Shown here piece after piece: positions 35,385 through 43,681 of a stretch of DNA of 64,000 nucleotides. Every line of letters starts with the position of its first letter. The stretch's first letter is position 1. Source of the stretch: Henriciella sp. Its GTDB lineage: Bacteria > Pseudomonadota > Alphaproteobacteria > Caulobacterales > Hyphomonadaceae. A model generated the notes under the pieces. That model did not search any database and was not told where the DNA came from. It worked only from the letters and a program-made list of their open reading frames with translations. The translations under genes and the position numbers were made by a program. The stretch spans positions 124,001-188,000 of the forward strand of contig NZ_JAPYPG010000004.1 of assembly GCF_029937755.1 (NCBI RefSeq). The letters run 5' to 3'.

Positions 35385-36491
35385 TCAGGCCGCTGGCGGT
35401 TTTTCCAGCGTGATCAGGCCTCTGCGTTTCAGCGACATGAGCGCCGTCAGGAACTCCCGCTGGATGGTCTCGGTCTCTTCAGGCGTTACGGCCTTCGCAT
35501 CCTTGAGCTGGTCTCGATACTGATCGGCGAGACGCGAGGAGATATTGCCAAGCAGGTATTCCTGCACACTCGCCGTTGAGCCTTTCAGCGTGGACAGGAG
35601 GCGTACCATCGTATCCTCACCAAGCTCACGGAAAACCACCGGCACAGCGCTGCGCGGCAGCATTTCGGCCAGTCCTTCAATCGTGAAGATGACCTTCTCG
35701 ATGCTCTCGAGCTTGCTTTCATGCTCGCTCTTGAGGAAGGCCATCATCCGCTCCCGGCGATCGCTCGGCACAAGGCTCAACAGCTCGCCGATGGATTCGA
35801 GGTGCGCATTGTCTTCCTCGCCGTCCTCTTCCTGCTCACTGTGGAGAAACTCGATATCGACCATGCGGGCGATGACCGAGTCGACCTCAGCGTCGCTGTG
35901 ATCACTCTCCACCAGCGATCCGATCATGGGGTCGAGCTTCTCGTCCTCCAGATGCGCAACAATCTCTGACGAGACCGAAACGTCGAGCTTGCGCAGGATG
36001 AGCGCGATGAGATTAGGGGTCAGACCGTTCAGATAGGCCGCCGTCTTTTTCGGATCCTGGCGTTCCAGCTGGACCCATGTGCTATTGCGGTCCTCGCCAG
36101 CAGTCTCCTGCGGGCTTTCACCAAAGATCAAGCCAAACCGTTGATCATCCAGCAGGCCAGATACGATCGCGCGTGCCCGGTCAGGTCCGCCGCGGAAAGA
36201 CCCGCTCTGGGCCCGCAAGTGCTGCAGGAAGTCGATCACAATCTCGGCGAGCTCTTCGCGCGCGAGGTATTGTACCGTTTCAAGCGCAGAGGAAACCTGG
36301 GCGAGCGCCTGATCGTCCAGCTTGTCGACGATCGGACGCGCGGCATTCTCTCCCAGCATGGCAATCACGACCGCCGCACGCTGGGCACGGCTGATCGATC
36401 CAGAGCCACCACCGCCGTTCTTGCCGCCCTGAATGGGCGTCAGTGTCGGGGCAGCGCCGCGGCCTTGCTGTGCTTTTGCTGCTTCGCTCAT
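35385..36491 (-). CDS. fliG: Flagellar motor switch protein FliG
   Basis: A 368-residue C-ring protein that carries torque from MotA and binds the MS ring. A Gly-rich N-terminal tail is followed by the N domain (RAAVVIAMLGENAARPIVDK), the middle ARM domain and the C domain with charged torque residues (SKLESIEKVIFTIEGLAEML, VVFRELGEDTMVRLLSTLKG). The EHPQ motif that contacts FliM is replaced by QDPK (about residues 145-148). The ATG overlaps the fliP stop by 4 bp. It ends the fliF-fliH-fliN-fliP-fliG row. Confidence 0.94.
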   Translation of the reverse strand: MSEAAKAQQGRGAAPTLTPIQGGKNGGGGSGSISRAQRAAVVIAMLGENAARPIVDKLDDQALAQVSSALETVQYLAREELAEIVIDFLQHLRAQSGSFRGGPDRARAIVSGLLDDQRFGLIFGESPQETAGEDRNSTWVQLERQDPKKTAAYLNGLTPNLIALILRKLDVSVSSEIVAHLEDEKLDPMIGSLVESDHSDAEVDSVIARMVDIEFLHSEQEEDGEEDNAHLESIGELLSLVPSDRRERMMAFLKSEHESKLESIEKVIFTIEGLAEMLPRSAVPVVFRELGEDTMVRLLSTLKGSTASVQEYLLGNISSRLADQYRDQLKDAKAVTPEETETIQREFLTALMSLKRRGLITLEKPPAA

Positions 36492-37255
36492 CCTGAATAC
36501 CCTCGCAACAGCGCTTCCGTGATCTTCAGCCAGCCATCGGCCAGGACGAAGAATCCGACCTTGAATGGCAGCGAGACCACTGTTGGCGGAACCATCATCA
36601 TGCCGACCGCCATGAGGACGGAGGCGACAACAAGATCAATCACGAGGAACGGTAAAAAGATCACGAAGCCGATCTGAAAAGCGTGCTTTATTTCCGACAG
36701 CATGAAGGCCGTCGACAGGAGCGAGAAGGATGGCGGCTCGCCTTCAATGACAGGCCGCCCGAGCGCATCGCTGAGCACGGGTATGGCTTCCGGGTCCGTG
36801 CGCGCGGTCATGAATTCCCGGAAGGGCCCTGTCGTCGCGTTCCAGGCCTGTGTCTCGGCGATCTGGCCCTGGGTATAAGGCTCGATGCCGTTCGCCCAGG
36901 CGGCGGTGAATGTCGGCTCCATGATGAAGAAGGTCAGGAACATCGACAGCGCCATCAGCATCATGTTCGGTGGCGCCTGCTGCACACCAAGCGCCTGACG
37001 TACGAAGGAAAAAACGATAATCAGGAAAGGCAGGCAGGTGACCATCATGGCAAGCCCGGGCACCAGGCTCAGGAGCGTCACCATGACGAAGAGGATGATG
37101 ACGGTACCGCTGAGACCGCCCTCCCCGCCATTGAGAAGGTTGCCTACAGGCGGCAGACCACCCGCAGCCTCCTGAGCGGAGGCGCCAAACGCAAGGGCGC
37201 CCGCAAGCAGGATAAGGAGAAAAGCACCGCGATATCCGCCGGCTGCCTTATCCAT
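36488..37255 (-). CDS. fliP: Flagellar export gate protein FliP
   Basis: A 255-residue export-gate core protein with a cleavable-type N-terminal signal (FLLILLAGALAFGASAQ). The conserved FliP blocks are LVPGLAMMVTCLPFLIIVFS, FVRQALGVQQAPPNMMLM and the C-terminal MAVGMMMVPPTVVSLPFKVG. The start may be ATG 37255 or GTG 37267; both overlap the end of fliN. FliO, usually encoded between fliN and fliP, is absent here. Confidence 0.97.
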   Translation of the reverse strand: MDKAAGGYRGAFLLILLAGALAFGASAQEAAGGLPPVGNLLNGGEGGLSGTVIILFVMVTLLSLVPGLAMMVTCLPFLIIVFSFVRQALGVQQAPPNMMLMALSMFLTFFIMEPTFTAAWANGIEPYTQGQIAETQAWNATTGPFREFMTARTDPEAIPVLSDALGRPVIEGEPPSFSLLSTAFMLSEIKHAFQIGFVIFLPFLVIDLVVASVLMAVGMMMVPPTVVSLPFKVGFFVLADGWLKITEALLRGYSG

Positions 37256-37571
37256 TCCCCTCTTCACCTTCTTCCACGATTTCGGTGATCTTTACGCCAA
37301 GCCCACCCTCGTCGATCTCGATGAGTTCGCCGCGCGCGATGAGTTTGTTGTCGACCGTCAGGCTGACCGGATCCTCAATGCGCGATGTCAGCGCGATGAC
37401 TGAATCCGGCCCAAGGTCGAGAATTTCCGAGACGCTGAGGCGCTTCTGCCCGATTGATACGGTCACGGTAACGGGGACGCTGTAGATCGAGCGCCTGAAC
37501 TGGTTCGCCGCGGACGTATCGCGGCGGTCGAGCATTTCATCTTCCGGTTGCGCCGGTTCCGGTTCGGCCAT
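37248..37571 (-). CDS. fliN: Flagellar motor switch protein FliN
   Basis: A 107-residue C-ring protein with an acidic N-terminal leader and one SpoA domain (YSVPVTVTVSIGQKRLSVSE, ILDLGPDSVIALTSRIEDPV, GELIEIDEGGLGVKITEIVE). FliN forms the C-ring base with FliM and anchors FliH/FliI to the export gate. It follows fliH by 25 bp and overlaps the fliP start. Confidence 0.95.
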   Translation of the reverse strand: MAEPEPAQPEDEMLDRRDTSAANQFRRSIYSVPVTVTVSIGQKRLSVSEILDLGPDSVIALTSRIEDPVSLTVDNKLIARGELIEIDEGGLGVKITEIVEEGEEGNG

Positions 37572-37596
37572 GTATCTTTCCCCTCTTTTTTCGCTA

Positions 37597-38157
37597 TCAG
37601 CTTGTCTTCAACCGGGCCGTGCATGCCTCCAGAAGACTGGCAAAATCGAAGTCCATGCCGCCATCTCCCCAAGATACGGTGGCACGATTCGGGCCGGGAT
37701 TCTCATCCTCGATGACGTGACAGATCCCCGCAAGTTGCGGTGACTGCTCGACAATGTGCTGCAGGTCTGCAGCAAGCTCGGGCTCGGCACGGATCTCCAC
37801 AGAAGGGGCCGAGGCTGGCATCAGGTCAGGCAGGTTGCGGGCGATCTCTTCGGCAAGGAAGGCACGCCCGAGCTGCGGGAAGAGCTGCTCGGCCATGGCC
37901 GTCAGACGCTCTTCCGTGCGCTGTATGGCGTCGCGGCGCACCTGATCGGACAGCTCGGCAAGCGCATTCATGGTCTGCTCAATGATAGCGAGCTTGCGAA
38001 CCGCTTCCTCGTGTAGATCGGCCGTCTCGTCGGCCTCTGTTTCTTCGCTGCTGGCTGCCGGGGAGGTCTCGTCCTCAGTTGAATGCCCGAGGAAGCCGGC
38101 ATGCGGCGTCTCGGTGTTATCGAAGCGCGGCAGGTGGGAGAAGTATGACTCACTCAT
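37597..38157 (-). CDS. fliH: FliH-like flagellar export ATPase regulator
   Basis: A 186-residue acidic protein with a disordered Glu/Ser-rich N-terminus, a central helical region (VRKLAIIEQTMNALAELSDQ) and a C-terminal mixed domain (PSVEIRAEPELAADLQHIVE, WGDGGMDFDF). This is the layout of FliH, which restrains FliI and links it to FliN. The family diverges strongly, and the call leans on its place between fliF (8-bp overlap) and fliN. The RATVSWGDGGMDF segment resembles the C-terminal end seen in FliH of related bacteria. Confidence 0.75.
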   Translation of the reverse strand: MSESYFSHLPRFDNTETPHAGFLGHSTEDETSPAASSEETEADETADLHEEAVRKLAIIEQTMNALAELSDQVRRDAIQRTEERLTAMAEQLFPQLGRAFLAEEIARNLPDLMPASAPSVEIRAEPELAADLQHIVEQSPQLAGICHVIEDENPGPNRATVSWGDGGMDFDFASLLEACTARLKTS

Positions 38158-39676
38158 TCACGGCTACCTTGCGGTCGTCTTCCAGCCAGGATTGCAGAAG
38201 CGCGGCCGTCTCGTCCTGGCGTTCGCGCGTATAGTCCTTGAGGAAATCGAACGGATCGGCCGGCCCATCGGCCCCGCCGGCAGTGCTGTTACCGATGAGC
38301 TGTGGCGCGTTGAGTTCGGCGCCGGTTGAGGCTGCCCCCTGTTTCAGCATCGGGCGAATGACGCCGAAGGCGAGCCCGAGGACGATCAGGCCGAGCATGC
38401 CTGCCTGGGCCGCTTGCCAGCCATAGCGCTCGACCATCGTCTCGACCATGCCCGGCGCCTCGACCATCTCAGGCACCTCTGGGGTCTGGAATGGCATCAG
38501 CTCGACGGTGAGCGAATCGCCGCGCTGGATATTGAGGCCGGCGCCGGCAAGGATCAGCTGCTCGAAATCGTCGATCACCTGCTGCGAGAGCGTGCCCGCA
38601 TTCGCAGAGCCCTGATCGATGCCGAGGGCCTCCTGATTGAGAAGCACGGCCACGGAAATTCGTTCGACCTGGCCTGGAAACGTCTCCGTCTCTGTGCGCG
38701 TCTCGTTCATCTCATAGGCGACGCTTTCGGTGGAGTTGCGCACCGAACTGGAGCGGCCGCCACCTTCGCCGCCGTCCTGCGGAAGGTTGCTCGCTACCGT
38801 GACGCCGCCACCAGCGCCGGCATTAGTTTCGCTGACATCATTGCTCGTGCGGTTGCGGATGACCCGTGATTCCGGGTCAAAGGTGACTTCAGACACGCGC
38901 TGGCGTTCACGCGTGACATCCACGGTTGCAGAAACCCGTGCATTCCCCGGGCCTACCCGCGCCTCAAGAAGGCGCATGATTTTCTGCTCCAGCGCACCGG
39001 CCTGAGAGTCTGCGATAAAGGAAGGCTGCTCTCCCTTCGCGACATTCGGGCCGGCGATCATCCCCTTCTGCGGGTCGATGACAGCCACGTCTTCCGGACT
39101 CAGTCCGGACACAGCGAGCGCGACCATGTACTGGATGGCTTCTGCCTGTTGCGGGCTCAGGTCACGAGCGGTCTGCAGCGTCACGGAGGCTGTTTGTTGC
39201 GGGTCCGACCGCGCAAAGCCGGATCGCAGGCTCGCGCCGATATGCACGCGGGCCGACTGTACGCCGTTGATGGCAAGAATTGTCCGTGTCAGCTCGCCTT
39301 CCTTGGCGCGCCAGTAGGCGGCATTGTACATTTCCGAGGTGATCGAGAAGCCGTTGACGTCGTCCAGCAGCTCATAGCCGCGAACGGATTGTTGCGGCAG
39401 CCCATCCTTTGCAAGCGCGAATCGGACATTGTCGCGCTGGCTCTGCGGAATGAAGATCGACTCACCCTTGATCTCATACTCGACGCCACGCTTGTCGAGC
39501 TCCTCGATAACTTCGCCCGAATTGCCCGGTTCCAGTCCCGAATAGAGCAGTGCCATCGGCTCCTGGACCGCTCCACGGACGATCATCGTCATCGCGAGAA
39601 CGACGCCGACGACAGCCCCCGCCAGGGCGAGCTGGCGCGGCAAGGACAAGCCTTTGAGCGTCTCGATAAACTTCAT
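38150..39676 (-). CDS. fliF: Flagellar MS-ring protein FliF
   Basis: This 508-residue protein builds the MS ring, the first flagellar structure in the membrane. It has two membrane helices (about residues 15-33 and 430-450), a periplasmic ring-building part with GLEPGNSGEVIEELDKRGVE and LARTILAING-type FliF blocks (ELTRTILAINGVQSARVHIG), and a C-terminal cytoplasmic tail that binds FliG. The length is normal for alphaproteobacteria. It heads the minus-strand fliF-fliH-fliN-fliP-fliG operon and faces fliL2 across a 132-bp promoter region. Confidence 0.97.
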   Translation of the reverse strand: MKFIETLKGLSLPRQLALAGAVVGVVLAMTMIVRGAVQEPMALLYSGLEPGNSGEVIEELDKRGVEYEIKGESIFIPQSQRDNVRFALAKDGLPQQSVRGYELLDDVNGFSITSEMYNAAYWRAKEGELTRTILAINGVQSARVHIGASLRSGFARSDPQQTASVTLQTARDLSPQQAEAIQYMVALAVSGLSPEDVAVIDPQKGMIAGPNVAKGEQPSFIADSQAGALEQKIMRLLEARVGPGNARVSATVDVTRERQRVSEVTFDPESRVIRNRTSNDVSETNAGAGGGVTVASNLPQDGGEGGGRSSSVRNSTESVAYEMNETRTETETFPGQVERISVAVLLNQEALGIDQGSANAGTLSQQVIDDFEQLILAGAGLNIQRGDSLTVELMPFQTPEVPEMVEAPGMVETMVERYGWQAAQAGMLGLIVLGLAFGVIRPMLKQGAASTGAELNAPQLIGNSTAGGADGPADPFDFLKDYTRERQDETAALLQSWLEDDRKVAVNE

Positions 39677-39718
39677 GAAAGGTGGGGCCCCGCTACCAAT
39701 CTATCCCTCTTGTAATGG

Positions 39719-39754
39719 TTAACGTTTCCCGCGAATTCCTTAACGCTTCCTTTA
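39719..39754. promoter_or_regulatory. CtrA-like boxes in the fliF/fliL divergent promoter
   Basis: The spacer carries a direct repeat TTAACG(T/C)TTCC at 39719-39729 and 39740-39750, phased by exactly 21 bp. The second copy completes TTAA-N7-TTTA (39740-39754), a seven-of-eight match to the CtrA site. CtrA drives early flagellar class II genes in Caulobacter relatives. Two half-sites on one helix face fit cooperative binding; no binding data exist here. Confidence 0.5.
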
Positions 39755-39808
39755 CCCGGTGTTGATTACAGCAGACGCCATACGGAACGACTCGGCGAGA
39801 GGGGCTGA

Positions 39809-40315
39809 ATGGCTGCAGAAACAGATCAAGCACAGGCAGAATCTGCCTCCGATTCGGGCGGTGGCATGATCAAGTTTGCCATGATCGGCCTTGTGTCGGC
39901 GGCGGCGTCCTTTGGCGCGGTCTTCTTCCTTGCGCCTTCCGGAACCGCTGAAGTGCCTGTCTGCGTACCGGCCGAATCACATGCCGGCTTCACGCCGGAT
40001 CCGCTGGCGCGCGAAGATCAGGCTTATACCGAGATCGGCGAGATCCTGATCACGATCGGGAATGAGCCAGCGAGCCGCTATGTAAAGATCAAGACCGCCA
40101 TCGTCACCGACAAGGCGAATGCCGGGAACGTCAAGAAAGCCGAACCGATGCTGACAGACGCTTTCATCAGCTATCTGCGTTCAGTGGAACTGGCTGACTT
40201 CGAATCAGCGTCATTCTACCCGCGTCTGCGCGAACAGCTTTCGCGACGTGCCGAACTGGTGCTTGGCGGCGAGGTCTCGCGCGGCGTGCTGGTAACGGAG
40301 TTTCTGCTGAGGTGA
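39809..40315 (+). CDS. FliL-like stator-associated protein, copy 2
   Basis: A 168-residue protein with an acidic N-terminus, one membrane helix (FAMIGLVSAAASFGAVFFLA) and a periplasmic FliL-like domain (AYTEIGEILITIGNEPASRY, EPMLTDAFISYLRSVELADF, REQLSRRAELVLGG). It has a short linker and one cysteine just after the helix, unlike the His/Lys-rich copy at 22503. It starts the plus-strand row with the DUF6468 gene and motE, opposite fliF. Two FliL paralogues, each in a stator-linked operon, suggest divided roles. Confidence 0.82.
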   Translation: MAAETDQAQAESASDSGGGMIKFAMIGLVSAAASFGAVFFLAPSGTAEVPVCVPAESHAGFTPDPLAREDQAYTEIGEILITIGNEPASRYVKIKTAIVTDKANAGNVKKAEPMLTDAFISYLRSVELADFESASFYPRLREQLSRRAELVLGGEVSRGVLVTEFLLR

Positions 40316-40320
40316 TGGAT

Positions 40321-40824
40321 ATGGATCAAATGCTTGTGCAGCCGACCGACATCGCCCTTTTTCTGGTGTCGTTCGCCGCCTGCGTCTACTGCTTCATCCT
40401 GAGCCGGCGTCTGAAGGCGCTGCAGGATACCAAGGATGGGCTGGGCGCAACCATCGTGGCGCTGTCGAAATCCGTTTCAGCGGTGTCCTCAGCGACTCAT
40501 GAGACCCGCGCCCAGGCCGGGGAGCTGGCAAACCGGCTGTCGTCGCTGATGAAGGATGCCGACCAGATGTGCCACCGCCTGTCAGAGCTCACCGAGGAGC
40601 TCGACAGGGCACACAACAATGCCAGCATGAATGCGAATGCGGCCCAGAGCGAACTCAAGACGGCCATGAACGACCTGCTCGGCCAGTCACGCGAAAGCAT
40701 GACCGAGATGCGTACCCTGCTGCGCCAGATGCGCACGGTGACGGGGGTCGCAGCAACGACCATCCGCAATTCGGACTTCCTGTTCGATGAAGAGGAAAAC
40801 GAGCTTGTGGAGAGGAGCCTCTAG
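40321..40824 (+). CDS. DUF6468 motility-cluster membrane protein
   Basis: A 167-residue protein of the DUF6468 family, known from alphaproteobacterial flagellar loci and of unknown function. An N-terminal membrane helix (ALFLVSFAACVYCFILSRRL) is followed by a long cytoplasmic helical/coiled-coil part (residues ~35-150) rich in Ser, Thr, Ala and Glu, and an acidic tail. ATG 40321 is chosen because GAGGTGAT lies 4 bases upstream; earlier GTG 40312 and ATG 40315 overlap the fliL stop. It precedes motE by 2 bp. Confidence 0.8.
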   Translation: MDQMLVQPTDIALFLVSFAACVYCFILSRRLKALQDTKDGLGATIVALSKSVSAVSSATHETRAQAGELANRLSSLMKDADQMCHRLSELTEELDRAHNNASMNANAAQSELKTAMNDLLGQSRESMTEMRTLLRQMRTVTGVAATTIRNSDFLFDEEENELVERSL

Positions 40825-40826
40825 CG

Positions 40827-41447
40827 ATGGCTGGCAAGAATACCCGCTCCAATGTGCTGCTCACGCTGGGTGTCCTGTTTACCATAGGCGGGGCATCGCG
40901 CATCCTTCCGCATGCCTTCGCCGCAGCGGAGGACACACCGCCATCCCAGGAGGAAGCCGCAGCCGGGAAGGCCGGTCTGGTGCCAGCCTCCTATACGCTG
41001 GACGAGGATGCAGACGCCTCCGCTGAGCGGGTCTGCTTCTCCGGGGAAGCCGCTGCGGCACTCGCCAAGGATCAGGCCGCTTTCGATGAACGTACGGCTG
41101 CCCTTCAGGAGGAAGAGCTTTCCCTGCAGGCACGCCGCCAAGAACTCGACAGTCAGGCCGAGGAGTTGCAGGCTCTCCAGAAGACGCTGGAAAATCGCTG
41201 GCGCCAGATGTCAGCCTCTGCTGACCAGGATATCGAGCACCTCGCGCAGATGTATGCTGCGATGAAGCCCGATCAGGCAGCGGCCATCTTCAACCAGATG
41301 GACCCGGGCTTCGCGGCTGGTTTCCTGCGTCTGATGCCGAGCGACCAGGCGGGCATGATCCTGGCGAGCATGGATGCCAGCAAGGCCTATGTCGTCAGCG
41401 TGAAACTGGCGAGCAAGAACGAGGACATCCGCAAGGCGCAGAAATAG
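40827..41447 (+). CDS. motE: MotE family periplasmic motility chaperone
   Basis: A 206-residue protein with an N-terminal signal or anchor (NVLLTLGVLFTIGGASRILP), a single cysteine at residue 70, a coiled coil (about residues 80-130, LQARRQELDSQAEELQAL) and a C-terminal MgtE-N-like domain (HLAQMYAAMKPDQAAAIFNQ, MDPGFAAGFLRLMPSDQAGM). In Sinorhizobium, MotE is a disulfide-linked dimer that stabilises MotC; the lone cysteine fits that. Its client here may be the 596-residue protein at 25740. Start and ribosome site (AGAGGAG) are clear. Confidence 0.82.
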   Translation: MAGKNTRSNVLLTLGVLFTIGGASRILPHAFAAAEDTPPSQEEAAAGKAGLVPASYTLDEDADASAERVCFSGEAAAALAKDQAAFDERTAALQEEELSLQARRQELDSQAEELQALQKTLENRWRQMSASADQDIEHLAQMYAAMKPDQAAAIFNQMDPGFAAGFLRLMPSDQAGMILASMDASKAYVVSVKLASKNEDIRKAQK

Positions 41448-41459
41448 TCTTGTGGCCGA

Positions 41460-42647
41460 TCAGAGCGTTTCGAGCAGTTTGGAAACAAGCTCGTTGACCT
41501 GGGTGCGCGTGGTTTCGATAACAGACAGACGCTTTTCTCCATCGATGCCGAGCTGCATCGCCGCCTGCAGGCGCTCAGCCACCTGACCCGCCTTGGGCCG
41601 GGCCTCGGAAACCAGAAAGTCACTGCGCCCGACTTCGCCGAAGAAGCCTTCCATCTTGCTGTCCCAGCCAAGCCCGACATGCGGGATGCCATAGGAATAG
41701 GCAATGATGTTGGCATGCAGGCGGTGTGCGATAAGCCCGTCCAGCCCTGCGATGAGGGCCGCCAGGTCGCGCGGCTCGGTAAGCGCGGGAGCGGGACGGA
41801 TATGCCCGGACGTCTTCAGCGCATCTGGCAACCCGTCATGGACCGCACCCGCGAACCTGTGGTCGTCATGCGCGCCATTGGTAAATAGCTGGATATCATA
41901 GCCCAGCTCCAGAAGGTCTTCACAAAGCGTCGTGAAGAACCGTGTCCAGCCCCTGCGGTCGAGGCTTTCCCGGTCAGCGTGGAGCTTGAGCGTGCTGGGA
42001 TTGGTCAGGCCAAGGCCAATGACCGGCCGCTCTGCGGAGGCGCGCGGCTCATGCGGATAGGTATCGCAGGACAGAAGGCCAGGATCGTTGACGATGGAGG
42101 CTGCCGGTGGCGCAAAGTCCTTGTCCCAGCGCGCGCGCGAGCGTTCGTCCCTTACACAGGCACAGAGAAGGCCCGCGGAAAAAGCCGACCGGAACAGCGC
42201 AAGACCGGCCTTGGTGAAATGGCTGCCGACGCCGGCGCCATAGACACCAACTGGGACGGAGGCCTCTCCGGCTGCATAGGCCGCCGCATCGAGCTTCAGC
42301 GGGAAGTTGAGGTCTGCATCGGCGATCAGCTGTCCCCCGCCGATAAGCGCCGCGTCTGCGCCGCTCAACGATTCAGCATAGTGGCGCGCAAGCGATTTGC
42401 GGATCATGCGCTTCAGGATCTGTGCGACCACCTGCCGGCGCACCGATTTCGGCAACCGGTCCAGCACAGCGAACACAAGCTCGCGCGAGCGGTTGATGCC
42501 CTGGCCATAGCCCTTACGCCCGGCAATGTCGCAACTCTCCACCTTGACGGACGGATGGCTTGCCCGAAGGCCAGCCTCCAGGCATTCGGCAATGATTCCG
42601 TCGCCCAGATTGGGCGAGTACTTCACGTTCAGCAGGACAAGCTTCAT
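41460..42647 (-). CDS. Polysaccharide pyruvyl transferase family protein
   Basis: A 395-residue enzyme of the CsaB/ExoV-type pyruvyltransferase family, which adds ketal pyruvate from phosphoenolpyruvate to sugars of exopolysaccharides. Family marks are the start LLNVKYSPNLGDGIIAECL, the DAALIGGGQLIADADLNFP loop, VGVYGAGVGS and the late LIAHRLHANIIAYSYGIPHV with conserved His and Arg. It lies 12 bp downstream of a family 2 glycosyltransferase on the same strand. It likely decorates the polymer made by the neighbouring genes. Confidence 0.88.
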   Translation of the reverse strand: MKLVLLNVKYSPNLGDGIIAECLEAGLRASHPSVKVESCDIAGRKGYGQGINRSRELVFAVLDRLPKSVRRQVVAQILKRMIRKSLARHYAESLSGADAALIGGGQLIADADLNFPLKLDAAAYAAGEASVPVGVYGAGVGSHFTKAGLALFRSAFSAGLLCACVRDERSRARWDKDFAPPAASIVNDPGLLSCDTYPHEPRASAERPVIGLGLTNPSTLKLHADRESLDRRGWTRFFTTLCEDLLELGYDIQLFTNGAHDDHRFAGAVHDGLPDALKTSGHIRPAPALTEPRDLAALIAGLDGLIAHRLHANIIAYSYGIPHVGLGWDSKMEGFFGEVGRSDFLVSEARPKAGQVAERLQAAMQLGIDGEKRLSVIETTRTQVNELVSKLLETL

Positions 42648-42659
42648 GACTGATCCGGC

Positions 42660-43547
42660 CTAGAGGCGCGTGATGTATTCGGGCGAGATCTTGCCACTGA
42701 CAATATGGCGAATGGCAAGCCAGTTGCCCTTCACCCGTCCCCAGCGGTCGACCCACGGCTCAGGCCGGAAGGTCTTTGCATGATTGGCGATCATGTTGCG
42801 GCTCATCAGCTTGAAGGCCTTGGCGCGGCGCAGCGAGCCCTTTTTCATCAGGTAAAGCGGATTGGCAATCTGCGAATAGCCGAGCCGGAGACCCGGTGAA
42901 CGAGCGGACTTCACCCCGCAATGGACGCCGATGAAGGCGTCAGTTTTCACCAGCCGGCCACGCTTCAGGAGGCGGTTGGAGAAATCGACATCTTCCAGCC
43001 AGCCATAATAAGGCAGCGCCTCGTCGAACCGGTCGTCACCGATCGCACTGGCCCGGTAAGCCATGTTGCAACCGTAGAGGTCGAAAACCGGATTGAGAAT
43101 TCGTGCCTTGCTGCGCGGCTTCTGGTCATGCGCATCGACAATCTCGCAGGCCCTGGCATAGGTCATGCCCGGTCCCTTGATGTCGTCATGCAGCAGCTGG
43201 CCGGTAATCCCGACAACATCCGGATTGGCGTTGAAGAAATTCTCGATGCCTTCGAGCGCGTATTTCGACGCGACATAATCATCGTCGAGGAAGACGATGT
43301 AGTCAGCTTTTCCGTCCAGGGCCTCGAGTGCCCGGTTTCGTTGGGCGCACAGCCCTTTCGACCCCTGCACGACAATGACCTTGTCCTCGTCCAGATCAGA
43401 CGGCAGGTCTTCGGGCCCGGTCACCGAAAGAAGGATGATATCGGCAGGCCGTGTCTGCCGGCTCAACGCATCGAGATTCTCTCTCACCGTTTCCGGCCGG
43501 CCCAGTGTCGCGATAGCAACCGCGAGCCGGGATTGTGCTTGCATCAT
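42660..43547 (-). CDS. Glycosyltransferase family 2
   Basis: A 295-residue GT-A glycosyltransferase. The nucleotide-sugar binding core is visible in LAVAIATLGRPETVRENLDA, then DYIVFLDDDYVAS, where DDD is the metal-binding motif. The acceptor region has YGWLEDVDFSNRLLKRGRLV with the ED dyad typical of GT2 catalytic bases. No membrane segment is obvious. ATG 43547 (an ATGATG pair) has AGGGGA upstream. It is divergent from the GT4 gene and belongs with the pyruvyltransferase. Confidence 0.9.
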   Translation of the reverse strand: MMQAQSRLAVAIATLGRPETVRENLDALSRQTRPADIILLSVTGPEDLPSDLDEDKVIVVQGSKGLCAQRNRALEALDGKADYIVFLDDDYVASKYALEGIENFFNANPDVVGITGQLLHDDIKGPGMTYARACEIVDAHDQKPRSKARILNPVFDLYGCNMAYRASAIGDDRFDEALPYYGWLEDVDFSNRLLKRGRLVKTDAFIGVHCGVKSARSPGLRLGYSQIANPLYLMKKGSLRRAKAFKLMSRNMIANHAKTFRPEPWVDRWGRVKGNWLAIRHIVSGKISPEYITRL

Positions 43548-43681
43548 GAATGTGTCCCCTGAGAGCAAATCTACATTCCAATTTGGCTCTCGTCGATGCA
43601 AGTCTTCTGCCAGCAGAAGGCCATCGTCTGGTGTAAAGATTGCACAGGGATGGGAAGAAGGAAATTCAGGGAATTCGCAGC

